A stretch of DNA of 64,000 nt, taken from contig JADYUK010000010.1 of the NCBI GenBank assembly GCA_021531755.1, positions 48,246 to 112,245 of the forward strand, written 5' to 3'. Position numbers and translations under genes: made by a program. Under the pieces are notes generated by a model, which worked only from the letters and a program-made list of their open reading frames with translations, was not told the origin of the DNA and did no database searches. Shown piece after piece: positions 8,516 through 16,964 of this stretch. The first letter of the stretch is position 1. Every line of letters begins with the position of its first letter. The DNA is from Hoylesella loescheii. GTDB taxonomy: Bacteria > Bacteroidota > Bacteroidia > Bacteroidales > Bacteroidaceae.

Positions 8516-8690
8516 CTATTACTGTCCTGTAAATTCTTATCCACAGCCCGGGAGGGGCGCGACTGTTAGACCCGATGGAGCAGCGAGAGGTCCGTGTGCT
8601 TGCTCTTATCCACAGCCCCTGAGGGGCGCGACTGTTAGCTCCGGCGTCAAGCCGAGAGCCGTTTTCTTGCTATTAACCACAGCCTCGAAA
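8516..8690. repeat. DnaA-box-bearing intergenic repeats, inverted orientation
   Basis: TATTACTGTCCTGTAAA (one mismatch to the 408 element) is followed by two units TTATCCACAGCCC-n-GAGGGGCGCGACTGTTAG (8537-8568 and 8606-8638) and a decayed third (TTAACCACAGCC, 8673). These are reverse complements of the units at 6875-6903 and 27955-27984. The lutB stop follows at 8709. Confidence 0.75.
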
Positions 8691-8708
8691 ACAACTATCC
8701 GCTTCTTC

Positions 8709-10127
8709 TCACGACTTCTTGTTATTGACCATGCCGCGCTTCCACATCTCATGGAATGATAGCTTGGCGAACTCTGGCATGCTGTGTCCCTTAGCCCATG
8801 TGTTGGCCTTTATGTTGGTTATGAAGCTGGGCAGATGGTTGGCCCATGGCGCCATGCGGAGGGCTGTGGTGTAGAGCGATGGCCTCTCGAAGACATAGCG
8901 CATTCCGGCGGACATCGTCTTCTTCATCTTGTCGGCGTGGTGCATGCTGTCGAGGTCCTGACGCCAGCGGTATATCTGTGATGAGAGGTCGACCTTGACG
9001 GGGCACACGTTGTCGCATGAGCAGCAGAGCGAGCATGCCGAGCAGTTGTGGTAGTGCTTGCCCGAGTCGCGCAGCATGCCGAGGTTCACGCCGATGGGTC
9101 CCGGTATGAAGTATGTGTATGAGTATCCTCCTGAGCGTCTGTATACGGGGCAGGTGTTCATGCAGGCTCCGCAGCGCATGCATTTCAGTGTCTGCCAGTG
9201 TCCCTCGTTGGCGAGAATGTCCGAGCGTCCGTTGTCCACGAGTATTATATGCATCTCCCCTCCGGGTCTTGGCTTGCGGAAGTGTGATGTGTAGACTGTT
9301 GTCGGCTGTCCTGTCCCGTGTCGTGCGAGGAGGCGCTGGAACACGGCGAGCGAGTCATAGTCAGGTATGAGTTTCTCTATCCCCATGCTGACGATGTGTA
9401 GCTTGGGGACGGATGTCGACATGTCAGCGTTGCCCTCGTTGGTGCATACGACGATGTCTCCCGTCTCTGCCACGCCGAAGTTTGCGCCCGTCATTCCGCA
9501 GTCAGCTGTCATGAAATTGTCCCTGAGGTGGTATCGTGCGCATCGTGTGAGGTATGTCGGGTCGGCTGGTGGCGCTGCATCGCGCTCTGCTTTCGAGATA
9601 TGCGGCTCGGCGTCGCGTATGACGCCTTTCTTCTCGAAACACTCCTCCACCTCCTCTTTCGTTATGTGTATCGCCGGCATGACGATATGGCTTGGTGCGA
9701 GGTGCATGAGCTGCAGGATGCGTTCTCCGAGGTCAGTCTCCACGACGTCTATGCCCTCTTTCTCCAGATGCTCGTTGAGATGGCATTCCTCTGTCAGCAT
9801 CGACTTGCTCTTCACCACTTTCCTGACGCCGTGGCTGTGCATGATATCGATGACGATGCTGTTATACTCCTTTGCGTCCTTTGCCCAGTGTACGTGGGCT
9901 CCGTTCTCTGTGGCAGCCTTCTCGAACATCTCGAGATAGTCAGCCAGATGTGTTATCGTGTGCTTCTTTATGTTGTTTGCCGCCTCGCGCAGGTCCTCCC
10001 ATTCTGGTATGTTGTGTGCGAGGGAGTCACGGCGCTGGCGCACGCTCCAGAATGTCTTGTCGTGGCGTGAGACACGCTCTGTGTCGCGGTTGAACTTCGC
10101 GGCACGCTTTGAATGTTTCGTACTCAT
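8709..10127 (-). CDS. lutB: LutB: iron-sulfur LUD-domain protein of lactate oxidation
   Basis: 472 residues. The start ATG at 10127-10125 overlaps the lutA stop by 4 nt (ATGA), and the protein then begins MSTKHSKRAAKFN; a longer frame from 10238 runs inside lutA and was rejected. The LUD domain fills the first 300 residues (NFGVAETGDIVVCTNEGN). Two 4Fe-4S ferredoxin-type cysteine sets follow, CMRCGACMNTCPVY and CSACSLCCSCDNVCP, then a helical tail. LutB passes electrons from lactate oxidation within the LutABC complex. It is translationally coupled to lutA, while lutC stands apart and convergent. Confidence 0.9.
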   Translation of the reverse strand: MSTKHSKRAAKFNRDTERVSRHDKTFWSVRQRRDSLAHNIPEWEDLREAANNIKKHTITHLADYLEMFEKAATENGAHVHWAKDAKEYNSIVIDIMHSHGVRKVVKSKSMLTEECHLNEHLEKEGIDVVETDLGERILQLMHLAPSHIVMPAIHITKEEVEECFEKKGVIRDAEPHISKAERDAAPPADPTYLTRCARYHLRDNFMTADCGMTGANFGVAETGDIVVCTNEGNADMSTSVPKLHIVSMGIEKLIPDYDSLAVFQRLLARHGTGQPTTVYTSHFRKPRPGGEMHIILVDNGRSDILANEGHWQTLKCMRCGACMNTCPVYRRSGGYSYTYFIPGPIGVNLGMLRDSGKHYHNCSACSLCCSCDNVCPVKVDLSSQIYRWRQDLDSMHHADKMKKTMSAGMRYVFERPSLYTTALRMAPWANHLPSFITNIKANTWAKGHSMPEFAKLSFHEMWKRGMVNNKKS

Positions 10128-10882
10128 AGTCCGCTTGCTAATATTTCTACGACATGGATGAACTTTATCTCCTTTCCGTTGGCAGCCTTGAATGTGCCGG
10201 GGTTCTTCTTCACGATGCCCTGCATGTGCATCAGGCACGATGAGTCAGGCCCTGTGATATACTCCGCACCTGTCTCTATATGTCGGGCCAGCTTGTCGCG
10301 TCCCATGCGTATGGAGACATCCGGCTCCTCGATTGAGAACATTCCGCCGAATCCGCAGCACTCGTCCTTCCGCTCAGGCTCACAGACTGTTATCCCGGGG
10401 ACGAGAGAGAGGAGGTCGCGTATCTTGTTGAACTGTGGCACATTGCGCTCGGAAGGCGATGCGAGTCCGAGTTCCCTGACGCCGTGACAGCTGTTGTGTA
10501 TGCTCACCACGTGTGGGAAGCTGCTCTTAGGGAATGACTTCACCTTCACCACATCATGCAGGAACTCCACCACGTCCATTGTCCTCTTGGCTGCCTCACA
10601 CTCGTGTCCGGCTATGCCGGGATGGAATATTCTCGCGTATGCGGCACAGCTTGCCGATGGCGCCACGACATAGTCATAAGGGGCGAAGAGGCGGTCATAG
10701 TCCTCGACGAGGCGTTCTGCCTTCTGCTGGAATCCCGCGTTTCCCATTGGTTGTCCGCAGCATGTCTGCCGCTCCGGATACTCCACCTCAAGCCCGAGGC
10801 TTGTCAGGAGCTTGTAGGTGGCCACGCCGACACCGGGATAGAGAGCGTCGACGTAACATGGAATGAAAAGTCCGATTTTCAT
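10124..10882 (-). CDS. lutA: LutA: CCG-domain subunit of the lactate oxidation complex
   Basis: 252 residues starting MKIGLFIPCYVDAL, the usual LutA N-terminus. A longer open frame upstream (to 11107) is only repeat-derived sequence. Two CCG domains carry CCGQPMGNAGF and CCGFGGMFSIEEPD; the second segment also has SCHGVRELGL. Such cysteine-rich domains bind a 4Fe-4S or catalytic cluster, as in GlpC and heterodisulfide reductase subunits. It is the first gene of the lutAB pair on the minus strand. Its 5' leader contains a 22/44-bp tandem repeat (10902-11030), so message structure or spacing may vary between strains. Confidence 0.9.
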   Translation of the reverse strand: MKIGLFIPCYVDALYPGVGVATYKLLTSLGLEVEYPERQTCCGQPMGNAGFQQKAERLVEDYDRLFAPYDYVVAPSASCAAYARIFHPGIAGHECEAAKRTMDVVEFLHDVVKVKSFPKSSFPHVVSIHNSCHGVRELGLASPSERNVPQFNKIRDLLSLVPGITVCEPERKDECCGFGGMFSIEEPDVSIRMGRDKLARHIETGAEYITGPDSSCLMHMQGIVKKNPGTFKAANGKEIKFIHVVEILASGL

Positions 10883-10901
10883 TTTCTTATGCTTGTTTTT
10901 A

Positions 10902-11030
10902 TGTTGTTTGTCCTGTTGGATTTTTTGGTTTGACCTGCTGGATAATGTTGTCTGTCCTGCTGGATTTTTTTGTTTGACCTGTTGGAATATGCTGTTTGTC
11001 CTGCTGGATTGTGTTGTTTGTCCTCTCCGC
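10902..11030. repeat. 22/44-bp tandem repeat in the lutA leader
   Basis: About three 44-bp units are built from the half-unit TTTGTCCTGCTGGATTTTTT and its variant TTTGACCTGCTGGATAATG. It lies directly 5' of the lutA start. It reads through as a low-complexity N-Q-K-S frame on the minus strand but shows no sign of being translated. Confidence 0.75.
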
Positions 11031-11140
11031 TGTGTCCATCCGTCATGCCGTCCGGCTGTCCATATTGGCCGAGCCTGCATATTATGCTGGATAGCCGTGC
11101 CGTTCATGAGTCAGAGGCCGTGCCCCATGATTCATTGTCC

Positions 11141-11212
11141 GTGCCATTCATACTTAATGAGTCTGCCAAAGATACTTAATGGTTGTGCCATCCGTATTGG
11201 ATGAGCCTGCCA
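11141..11212. repeat. Paired GTGCCATnCnTAnTnnATGAGnCTGCCA repeats
   Basis: Two copies (11141-11168 and about 11184-11212) share GTGCCATnC, a central palindromic core (CATCCGTATTGGATG in the second) and GAGnCTGCCA. Related sequence occurs at 33058-33084 and 50725-50765. No gene is seen in 10883-11301. Confidence 0.5.
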
Positions 11213-11301
11213 ATGATGCTTTATGGGATGATGCCGGATTGCTGCCGCTGAGGCTGTTTCTGATGCTCCGTCTGTTTGCCGTCAGCGTGCTGTGTGCCTG
11301 T

Positions 11302-12915
11302 TCAGAATCTCCTCTCGTCTATGACAGCACCGTCGGCATCCGTCACGCGCCAGTGGACGATGTTCCTTGCCTCAGACGATATCTCCACTCCGCATTTTGT
11401 CACCCTCCTTCCGTCGGCCTCATACGGTATGGCATATCCCCGGCTGTCAATCTGCCGGAGTGCGTTGTCCACCGTGTCGTCCACCTTCAGCTCCATGACG
11501 AATATATCAGTCTTTGTCCTTATGACGACGTCAGCCCTGCCGAGTATGCTCCTCACCTCAGTGTCTACGATAGAGTTGAGCATGGAGAACGCCATGTACA
11601 TCAGCAGCTTGTAGAATGCCTCCCTTCGCTCCTTGTCGTCCCACTCCTCCTTCGTGATGATGTCGTACGGTATCTTTCCGATGTAGGCCCTCAGAGCTGT
11701 TAGGGCTGTGGCGATGTCACCGCCGAATACTGCTGCCGCCATCTTCCTCGTCAGGCTGTTCCCGTCGGCTGTTGAGCGTCTCAGAATCAGCGGCATCAGT
11801 CCGCTTATCATACCCTCCCTCACCTCAAGGTTAGGGAAGTGCAGCACATAGGATTTCAGCAGAGGGTCATACTCGTCAATCGTCAGATACCCGCTCTGGT
11901 AGAGCAGAGGCATCGGTGTCTCGGCTTTCTCACACGCTATGTTAAACTCGTTCTCGCTGACAACCACACCGTCATACTCCAGAGCGTTATATTCCGGGTA
12001 GTGTCTCAGATGCTCTATCAGCGCGGTCATTGTGCCCGATTCAAACCAGTAGTAGCCTGTCGATTTGTTGTCCAGCGCCCTCAGCAGACTGAACGGCGCA
12101 TAGACATCCTTGCCATGTGGTGAGAAGTGGTAGCCGTCATAGTTCTTCTTCAGCAGGGTGTATGCCTCGCTGGTGGTTATGCCCAGTCCCTCGGCATAGT
12201 CCTCAACGCATGGCCTCAGTGTCGTGTCGAGCTCCTCCTGTGTTATGCCGCAGATGCCTGAGTAGTCGTCAATCATGGATATCTGGTTGAGGTTGTTAAG
12301 ATCAGAGAATATGCTGAGCTGTGAGAACTTCGTCACTCCTGTTATGAACACGAACCTCAGGTAAGCCCCCTCGTCCTTCAGGACCTGGTAGAACTCCCTC
12401 AGCATTGTCCTCATCTGCTCCAGCTCTTTGTCCTCATACATGAGGCGCATGATGGCGGCGTCATACTCGTCGAGAATCACCACGACCTTCTCTCCGGTCT
12501 TCTCGTAGGCCCGGTGAATCAGTCCGCGGAATCGTTTCCCCGGTGTCTCCTCAGCCATGTTCCGCCCGTATATCCTCTCGTAGTCGCTAATGTACAGCTC
12601 AAGGGCGCTCCTTGCCTCCGGTATGGTGCAGTTCTTCAGTCCGCTCATGATGAAGTGTAGGACGGGATATGTCTTCCAGTCCCTCTCCATGTCCATTATC
12701 TTCAGTCCCCCGAAGAGTTCCCTCTGTCCCTGGAAATACGCCTTGAACGTGTTGCAGAGCAGGGATTTCCCGAATCTCCTCGGTCTTGACAGGAAGACAT
12801 ACTTGTACCTGCTGACGAGGTCGAACACCATGTCGGTCTTGTCAACATATACCCTTCCTTGTTCCCTTATCTCCTGGAACTGGTCGGTGTCTACTGGATA
12901 TAGGAATCTGCCCAT
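11302..12915 (-). CDS. AAA-ATPase/PD-(D/E)XK nuclease-like protein, copy 1
   Basis: 537 residues of the AAA-ATPase-like family with a C-terminal PD-(D/E)XK domain, common and multi-copy in Bacteroidales. A conserved N-terminal segment (YVDKTDMV) precedes a P-loop at 43-51 (SRPRRFGKS) and Walker B at 144-150 (VVVILDE). The nuclease-like motif has D462 and E475-x-K477 (GRADVVI...MELKV). The cellular role of the family is not established; DNA-related or defence roles have been suggested. Residues 1-281 and 451-537 are nearly identical to the upstream copy (four and one differences), but 282-450 are only distantly similar. The two genes are 41 nt apart on the same strand. Confidence 0.85.
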   Translation of the reverse strand: MGRFLYPVDTDQFQEIREQGRVYVDKTDMVFDLVSRYKYVFLSRPRRFGKSLLCNTFKAYFQGQRELFGGLKIMDMERDWKTYPVLHFIMSGLKNCTIPEARSALELYISDYERIYGRNMAEETPGKRFRGLIHRAYEKTGEKVVVILDEYDAAIMRLMYEDKELEQMRTMLREFYQVLKDEGAYLRFVFITGVTKFSQLSIFSDLNNLNQISMIDDYSGICGITQEELDTTLRPCVEDYAEGLGITTSEAYTLLKKNYDGYHFSPHGKDVYAPFSLLRALDNKSTGYYWFESGTMTALIEHLRHYPEYNALEYDGVVVSENEFNIACEKAETPMPLLYQSGYLTIDEYDPLLKSYVLHFPNLEVREGMISGLMPLILRRSTADGNSLTRKMAAAVFGGDIATALTALRAYIGKIPYDIITKEEWDDKERREAFYKLLMYMAFSMLNSIVDTEVRSILGRADVVIRTKTDIFVMELKVDDTVDNALRQIDSRGYAIPYEADGRRVTKCGVEISSEARNIVHWRVTDADGAVIDERRF

Positions 12916-12956
12916 ATTGTTATTGTTATTCTTCTTGTGTCTTCAACCTTGTTATC

Positions 12957-14570
12957 TTAGAATCTCCTCTCGTCTATGACAGCTCCGTCGGCGTCCGTCA
13001 CGCGCCAGTGGACGATGTTCCTCGCCTCAGACGATATCTCCACCCCGCATTTTGTCACCCTCCTTCCGTCGGCCTCATACGGTATGGCATATCCCCGGCT
13101 GTCAATCTGCCGGAGTGCGTTGTCCACCGTGTCGTCGACCTTCAGCTCCATGACGAATATATCGGTCTTTGTCCTTATGACGACGTCTGCCCTGCCGATT
13201 ATGCTCCTCACCTCAGTGTCAACCTTGCTGTTCAGCAGCGAGAAGATGATGTAGAGGAGCATCTTGTAGAACGCCTCGCGCTTCCTCTTTGCCATCCATT
13301 CCTTCCTCGTTATTATATCGTACGGCAGTGTCGCTATGTACGAGCGCATCTGCTGGAGCATGGCAGGCATGTCTCCTCTCATCATCGCACGCGCCATGGC
13401 TACTATAGTGGCGTTCCGTTCGAGGTCGTCAGTGTCCATGAGATAGTTCGTTATGCCGTAGACCATGCCCTGCCTGACCTCGTAGTTGGGGAAGTGCAGT
13501 ATGTATGTGTCCATCTCCTTGTCGTATGAGTCGATGGTCAGATACCCGCTCTGGTATAGCAGAGGGATGGGTGTCCTTGCCCTCTCACACGGCACATTGA
13601 AGTCTCCGAGGTCCAGCTCAGCCCCGTCAAAGTCGAGAGGGTTGAACTCCGGGTAGTGTCTCAGATGCTCTATCAGCGCGGTCATTGTGCCCGATTCAAA
13701 CCAGTAGTGGTCTGTAGAGTGATAGTTGAGAGCTCTGAGCAGACTGAACGGCGCATAGACATCCTTGCCGTGTGGCGAGAAGTGGTACCCGTCATAGTTC
13801 TTCTTCAGCAGGGTGTATGCCTCGCCGGTGGTTATGCCCAGTCCCTCGGCATAGTCCTCAACGCATGGCCTTAGTGTCGTGTCGAGCTCCTCCTGTGTTA
13901 TGCCGCAGATGCCGGAGTAGTTGTCAATCATGGATATCTGGTTGAGGTTGTTAAGCTCAGAGAATATGCTGAGCTGTGAGAACTTTGTCACTCCTGTTAT
14001 GAACACGAACCTAAGGTAAGCCCCCTCGTCCTTCAAGACCTGGTAGAACTCCCTCAGCATTGTCCTCATCTGCTCCAGCTCTTCGTCCTCATACATGAGG
14101 CGCATTATGGCGGCGTCATACTCGTCGAGAATCACCACGACCTTCTCTCCAGTCTTCTCGTAGGCCCGGTGTATCAGTCCGCGGAATCGTTTCCCCGGTG
14201 TCTCCTCGGCCATATTCCGCCCGTATATCCTCTCGTAGTCGCTAATGTACAGCTCGAGGGCGCTCCTTGCCTCCGGTATGGTGCAGTTCTTCAGACCGCT
14301 CATGATGAAGTGGAGGACGGGATATGTCTTCCAGTCCCTCTCCATGTCCATTATCTTCAGTCCCCCGAAGAGTTCCCTCTGTCCCTGGAAATACGCCTTG
14401 AACGTGTTGCAGAGCAGGGATTTCCCGAATCTCCTCGGTCTTGACAGGAAGACATACTTGTACCTGCTGACGAGGTCGAACACCATGTCTGTCTTGTCAA
14501 CATATACCCTTCCTTGTTCCCTTATCTCCTGGAACTGGTCGGTGTCTACTGGATATAGGAATCTGCCCAT
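12957..14570 (-). CDS. AAA-ATPase/PD-(D/E)XK nuclease-like protein, copy 2
   Basis: 537 residues, the same length as copy 1. The start MGRFLYPVDTDQF is matched to copy 1; the frame is open upstream to 14678 but that sequence has no counterpart. P-loop SRPRRFGKS, Walker B VVVILDEYDAA and nuclease-like D-E-x-K residues are all intact, so both copies look functional. Its differences from copy 1 in the first 281 residues are K163E, D205E, D217N and S249G, and L458I near the end. The middle 170 residues (FNPLDFDGAELDLGD to LLYIIFSLLNSK) have diverged strongly. This gene is first in transcription order. Substrate and partner are unknown. Confidence 0.85.
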   Translation of the reverse strand: MGRFLYPVDTDQFQEIREQGRVYVDKTDMVFDLVSRYKYVFLSRPRRFGKSLLCNTFKAYFQGQRELFGGLKIMDMERDWKTYPVLHFIMSGLKNCTIPEARSALELYISDYERIYGRNMAEETPGKRFRGLIHRAYEKTGEKVVVILDEYDAAIMRLMYEDEELEQMRTMLREFYQVLKDEGAYLRFVFITGVTKFSQLSIFSELNNLNQISMIDNYSGICGITQEELDTTLRPCVEDYAEGLGITTGEAYTLLKKNYDGYHFSPHGKDVYAPFSLLRALNYHSTDHYWFESGTMTALIEHLRHYPEFNPLDFDGAELDLGDFNVPCERARTPIPLLYQSGYLTIDSYDKEMDTYILHFPNYEVRQGMVYGITNYLMDTDDLERNATIVAMARAMMRGDMPAMLQQMRSYIATLPYDIITRKEWMAKRKREAFYKMLLYIIFSLLNSKVDTEVRSIIGRADVVIRTKTDIFVMELKVDDTVDNALRQIDSRGYAIPYEADGRRVTKCGVEISSEARNIVHWRVTDADGAVIDERRF

Positions 14571-14731
14571 ACTGTCTTGATGCCTTTCTTGGTTTATGGT
14601 TATGATATGTCTCTGTAGCGTTGTGGGCTGCCTTCCAGTCCCTCCCGCCTCATGCCCGGCCCTTTTGAGGAGAGTCATCCTGATGTGCTGTGCCGTCGGC
14701 CGTCAAGGTTCCGGGCTTCAGTTTCATAGGC

Positions 14732-14798
14732 AGAGGGGTTCCGGGGGCCAGGGCATGCTCAGTATTCTGCTCCTCGCTGTCCACTCCGGAACCCCTCT
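14732..14798. other. Perfect 13-bp inverted repeat with long loop
   Basis: AGAGGGGTTCCGG (14732-14744) pairs with CCGGAACCCCTCT (14786-14798) across a 41-nt loop, between the aldehyde dehydrogenase stop and the ATPase copy 2 start. There is no U-run; it may still act as a terminator or processing structure for the aldehyde dehydrogenase message. Confidence 0.5.
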
Positions 14799-14822
14799 CT
14801 CTCAGATTATCCTCAGATAGAG

Positions 14823-16256
14823 TTATCTTGTCTGCAGGTATGTCACATGTGTGCGGAGATACTCCTCGACGCCGTGCTTGCCGTCAGCTCCGCCTATGCC
14901 GCTCTTCTTCACTCCTGCATGGAAGCCCTGTATGGCCTCGAAGTGGAAGCGGTTGATGTATGTCTCGCCGAACTCCAGCTCTCTGACACAGCGTGTCGCG
15001 ATGTTTATGTCGTTGGTGAAGACAGACGATGCGAGGCCGTACTCACAGTCGTTGGCCCATGCCAGTACCTCGTCGATATTCTCCCACTCCACGATAGGGA
15101 GCACAGGGCCGAATGTCTCCTCGTGTATGATGTCCATGTCCTGGCGGCAGTTGTCGAGCAGGGTGGCAGCATAGAAGTATCCCTTCTCGCCTACGCGGTG
15201 TCCTCCGCAGAGCACCTTCGCGCCCTGCTCAATGGCTCTTGCCACTTTCTCCTCGACACTCTCAAGGGCGCGTTTCTCTACGAGTGGGCCCATGTCAATG
15301 TCGTCGGCAGAGAATGGGTCGCCAACCTTCACGGCCTTGAACTTCTCGAGCAGGAGGGCTGTCAGCTTCTCCTTCACGTCCTTGTGTATGTAGAGACGCT
15401 CTGCGTTGTTGCATATCTGACCGTTGTTGCCGATACGGCTGTCGAGGATGGCCTGTGCCGCGAGCTCGAGGTCAGCGTCTGGGAAGACGATGACAGGTGC
15501 CTTTCCGCCAAGCTCGAGCGATACCTTTGTGATATTCGTTGCCGCTGCCTTCATGATGCTCTCTCCTGCTCCTACCGAGCCTGTTACGGAGACGATGTCA
15601 ATCTTAGGGCTTGAGGCGAGGGCGTTGCCTACCACCGAGCCCTTGCCAGTGACAACATTGAACAGTCCGGCAGGGAGACCTGTCTCGTCGACCACCTCGG
15701 CGAATACGGTGCAGTTCTCCGGTGTCAGCTGGGCTGGCTTTATGACTATCGAGCAGCCTGCTATGAGGGCTGCGCCAGCCTTGCGGGCTATGAGGAAGAA
15801 CGGGAAGTTCCATGGGAGGATGCCTGCTACGACGCCGATAGGCTTCTTCGAGAGGAATATTGTCTCGCCACGGTTGTCGCTCTGGATTATCTCTCCCTCT
15901 ATATGGCGTGCGAAAGAGGCCATGTAGTCAAAGTAGGCTATTGTCGCACCGACCTCTATCTGTGCCCATGAGCGTGTCTTGCCCTGCTCGCGCATGATAA
16001 TCTCGACAAACTCCTTCTCCCTCTTGCGTATTCCATCGGCCATCTTTGAGAGATAGGCGGCACGCTCTATTGCCGGAGTCTTCTCCCATGATTTCTGGGC
16101 GGCGCGTGCGGCGTCGAGAGCCTCCTCGACATCCTCTACAGTGCCTTCGGGCTGGCGTGAGCATACTTCCTCGGTTGATGGGTTGAGGACATCAATCCAT
16201 TTGCCGCTACGGCTCTCAACGAACTTGCCGTTGATGTACATTCTAAGGTCTTTCAT
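14823..16256 (-). CDS. aldA: Aldehyde dehydrogenase, AldA (lactaldehyde/glycolaldehyde) type
   Basis: 477 residues, the full length of the NAD-dependent aldehyde dehydrogenase family. Landmarks are the NAD-binding PWNFP (149-153), the general base E248 in LELGG and the catalytic C282 in GQICNN. The C-terminal NRFHFEAIQGFHAG and KSGIGGADGKHGVEEYL strongly recall E. coli AldA, which oxidises L-lactaldehyde and glycolaldehyde. Substrate is inferred from that similarity. It is divergent from the alcohol dehydrogenase/PdxA2/acid-sugar kinase operon, with the two promoters about 75 nt apart. Both messages have leaders of roughly 300 nt. A role in C2-C4 aldehyde and sugar-acid catabolism fits the neighbours. 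Confidence 0.85.
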   Translation of the reverse strand: MKDLRMYINGKFVESRSGKWIDVLNPSTEEVCSRQPEGTVEDVEEALDAARAAQKSWEKTPAIERAAYLSKMADGIRKREKEFVEIIMREQGKTRSWAQIEVGATIAYFDYMASFARHIEGEIIQSDNRGETIFLSKKPIGVVAGILPWNFPFFLIARKAGAALIAGCSIVIKPAQLTPENCTVFAEVVDETGLPAGLFNVVTGKGSVVGNALASSPKIDIVSVTGSVGAGESIMKAAATNITKVSLELGGKAPVIVFPDADLELAAQAILDSRIGNNGQICNNAERLYIHKDVKEKLTALLLEKFKAVKVGDPFSADDIDMGPLVEKRALESVEEKVARAIEQGAKVLCGGHRVGEKGYFYAATLLDNCRQDMDIIHEETFGPVLPIVEWENIDEVLAWANDCEYGLASSVFTNDINIATRCVRELEFGETYINRFHFEAIQGFHAGVKKSGIGGADGKHGVEEYLRTHVTYLQTR

Positions 16257-16556
16257 TTTAGTATTTCTGATTTAGATGGTTAGTGATTCCCACACTTGCA
16301 GCGGGTCCAGCCACAGTGTGGTATATTTAGGAAAAGTATAGTCTCGCTGATGCCCTGTGCCCACACCCGTGACATGTGGATGAGGCCGTGTGGCGGAAGA
16401 ATATGTCCCCCGTGATACAGGGAGATGAGGGAGAATGACTGCCTGGCAGCCACCGACACAGCCTGACAGGGAGAGGGGAGAGCTATGCCAACCTCTACAG
16501 ACAAGGCCGCCGGACAGCCTCCCGGGCATGTTGTGGGCTATGGGACAGCCCGTGTG

Positions 16557-16564
16557 CAAAGATA
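16557..16564 (-). promoter_or_regulatory. Promoter of aldA
   Basis: CAAAGATA on the plus strand is TATCTTTG on the minus strand (TAnnTTTG). It gives a leader of about 290 nt before the aldA start at 16256, a stretch with no other gene. Confidence 0.5.
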
Positions 16565-16614
16565 GTGAATTATTTTTAAACTGTAACGTAAAGACATAAA
16601 AAACTTCACAAAAG

Positions 16615-16646
16615 TTTGGTTGTTGGGATTAAAATTATTACTTTTG
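16615..16646 (+). promoter_or_regulatory. Promoter of the alcohol dehydrogenase operon
   Basis: TTTG (16615-16618), a 20-nt spacer and TACTTTTG (16639-16646) make a near-ideal Bacteroidetes promoter. The leader to the ATG at 16965 is about 310 nt. It contains a near-duplicated GGGAGAGCGCGC-n-GGAnGCCCATG (about 16830-16853 and 16896-16921) and no convincing gene. Confidence 0.7.
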
Positions 16647-16964
16647 CGGAAATAAACAATCCTGCCAGAAGGCATTCCCCGCCATGCCCATACCAGGAGG
16701 ACAGAGGCCCGTATGTACAGCAATGGGCAGTGGAAAAGAGTCGCGCCAACAAGTATCACAGGCGCATGGGACGGCGCTCCCTCAACACTGGCCTCACCCC
16801 CTGCCACAGGCTTCACGGGAACCATATCCGGGAGAGCGCGCTGGAGGCCCATGTCCTCGCCCGGTACATCGTGCCAGGATATAATCCCCTTGGCAGGGAG
16901 AGCGCGCAGGAAGCCCATGGCATGCCCCACACATACTGAACCTAAATCTGTATAAATAATACTT

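Noticed and set aside
509..8681. Possible origin of replication because of several DnaA-box 9-mers
   Set aside because: The boxes are spread over kilobases and recur at 27.6-28 kb as part of a dispersed repeat; no dnaA, dnaN or AT-rich unwinding region is present.
14847..15614. Plus-strand frame opposite the aldehyde dehydrogenase
   Set aside because: It overlaps a full-length catalytic gene and has no recognisable domain.
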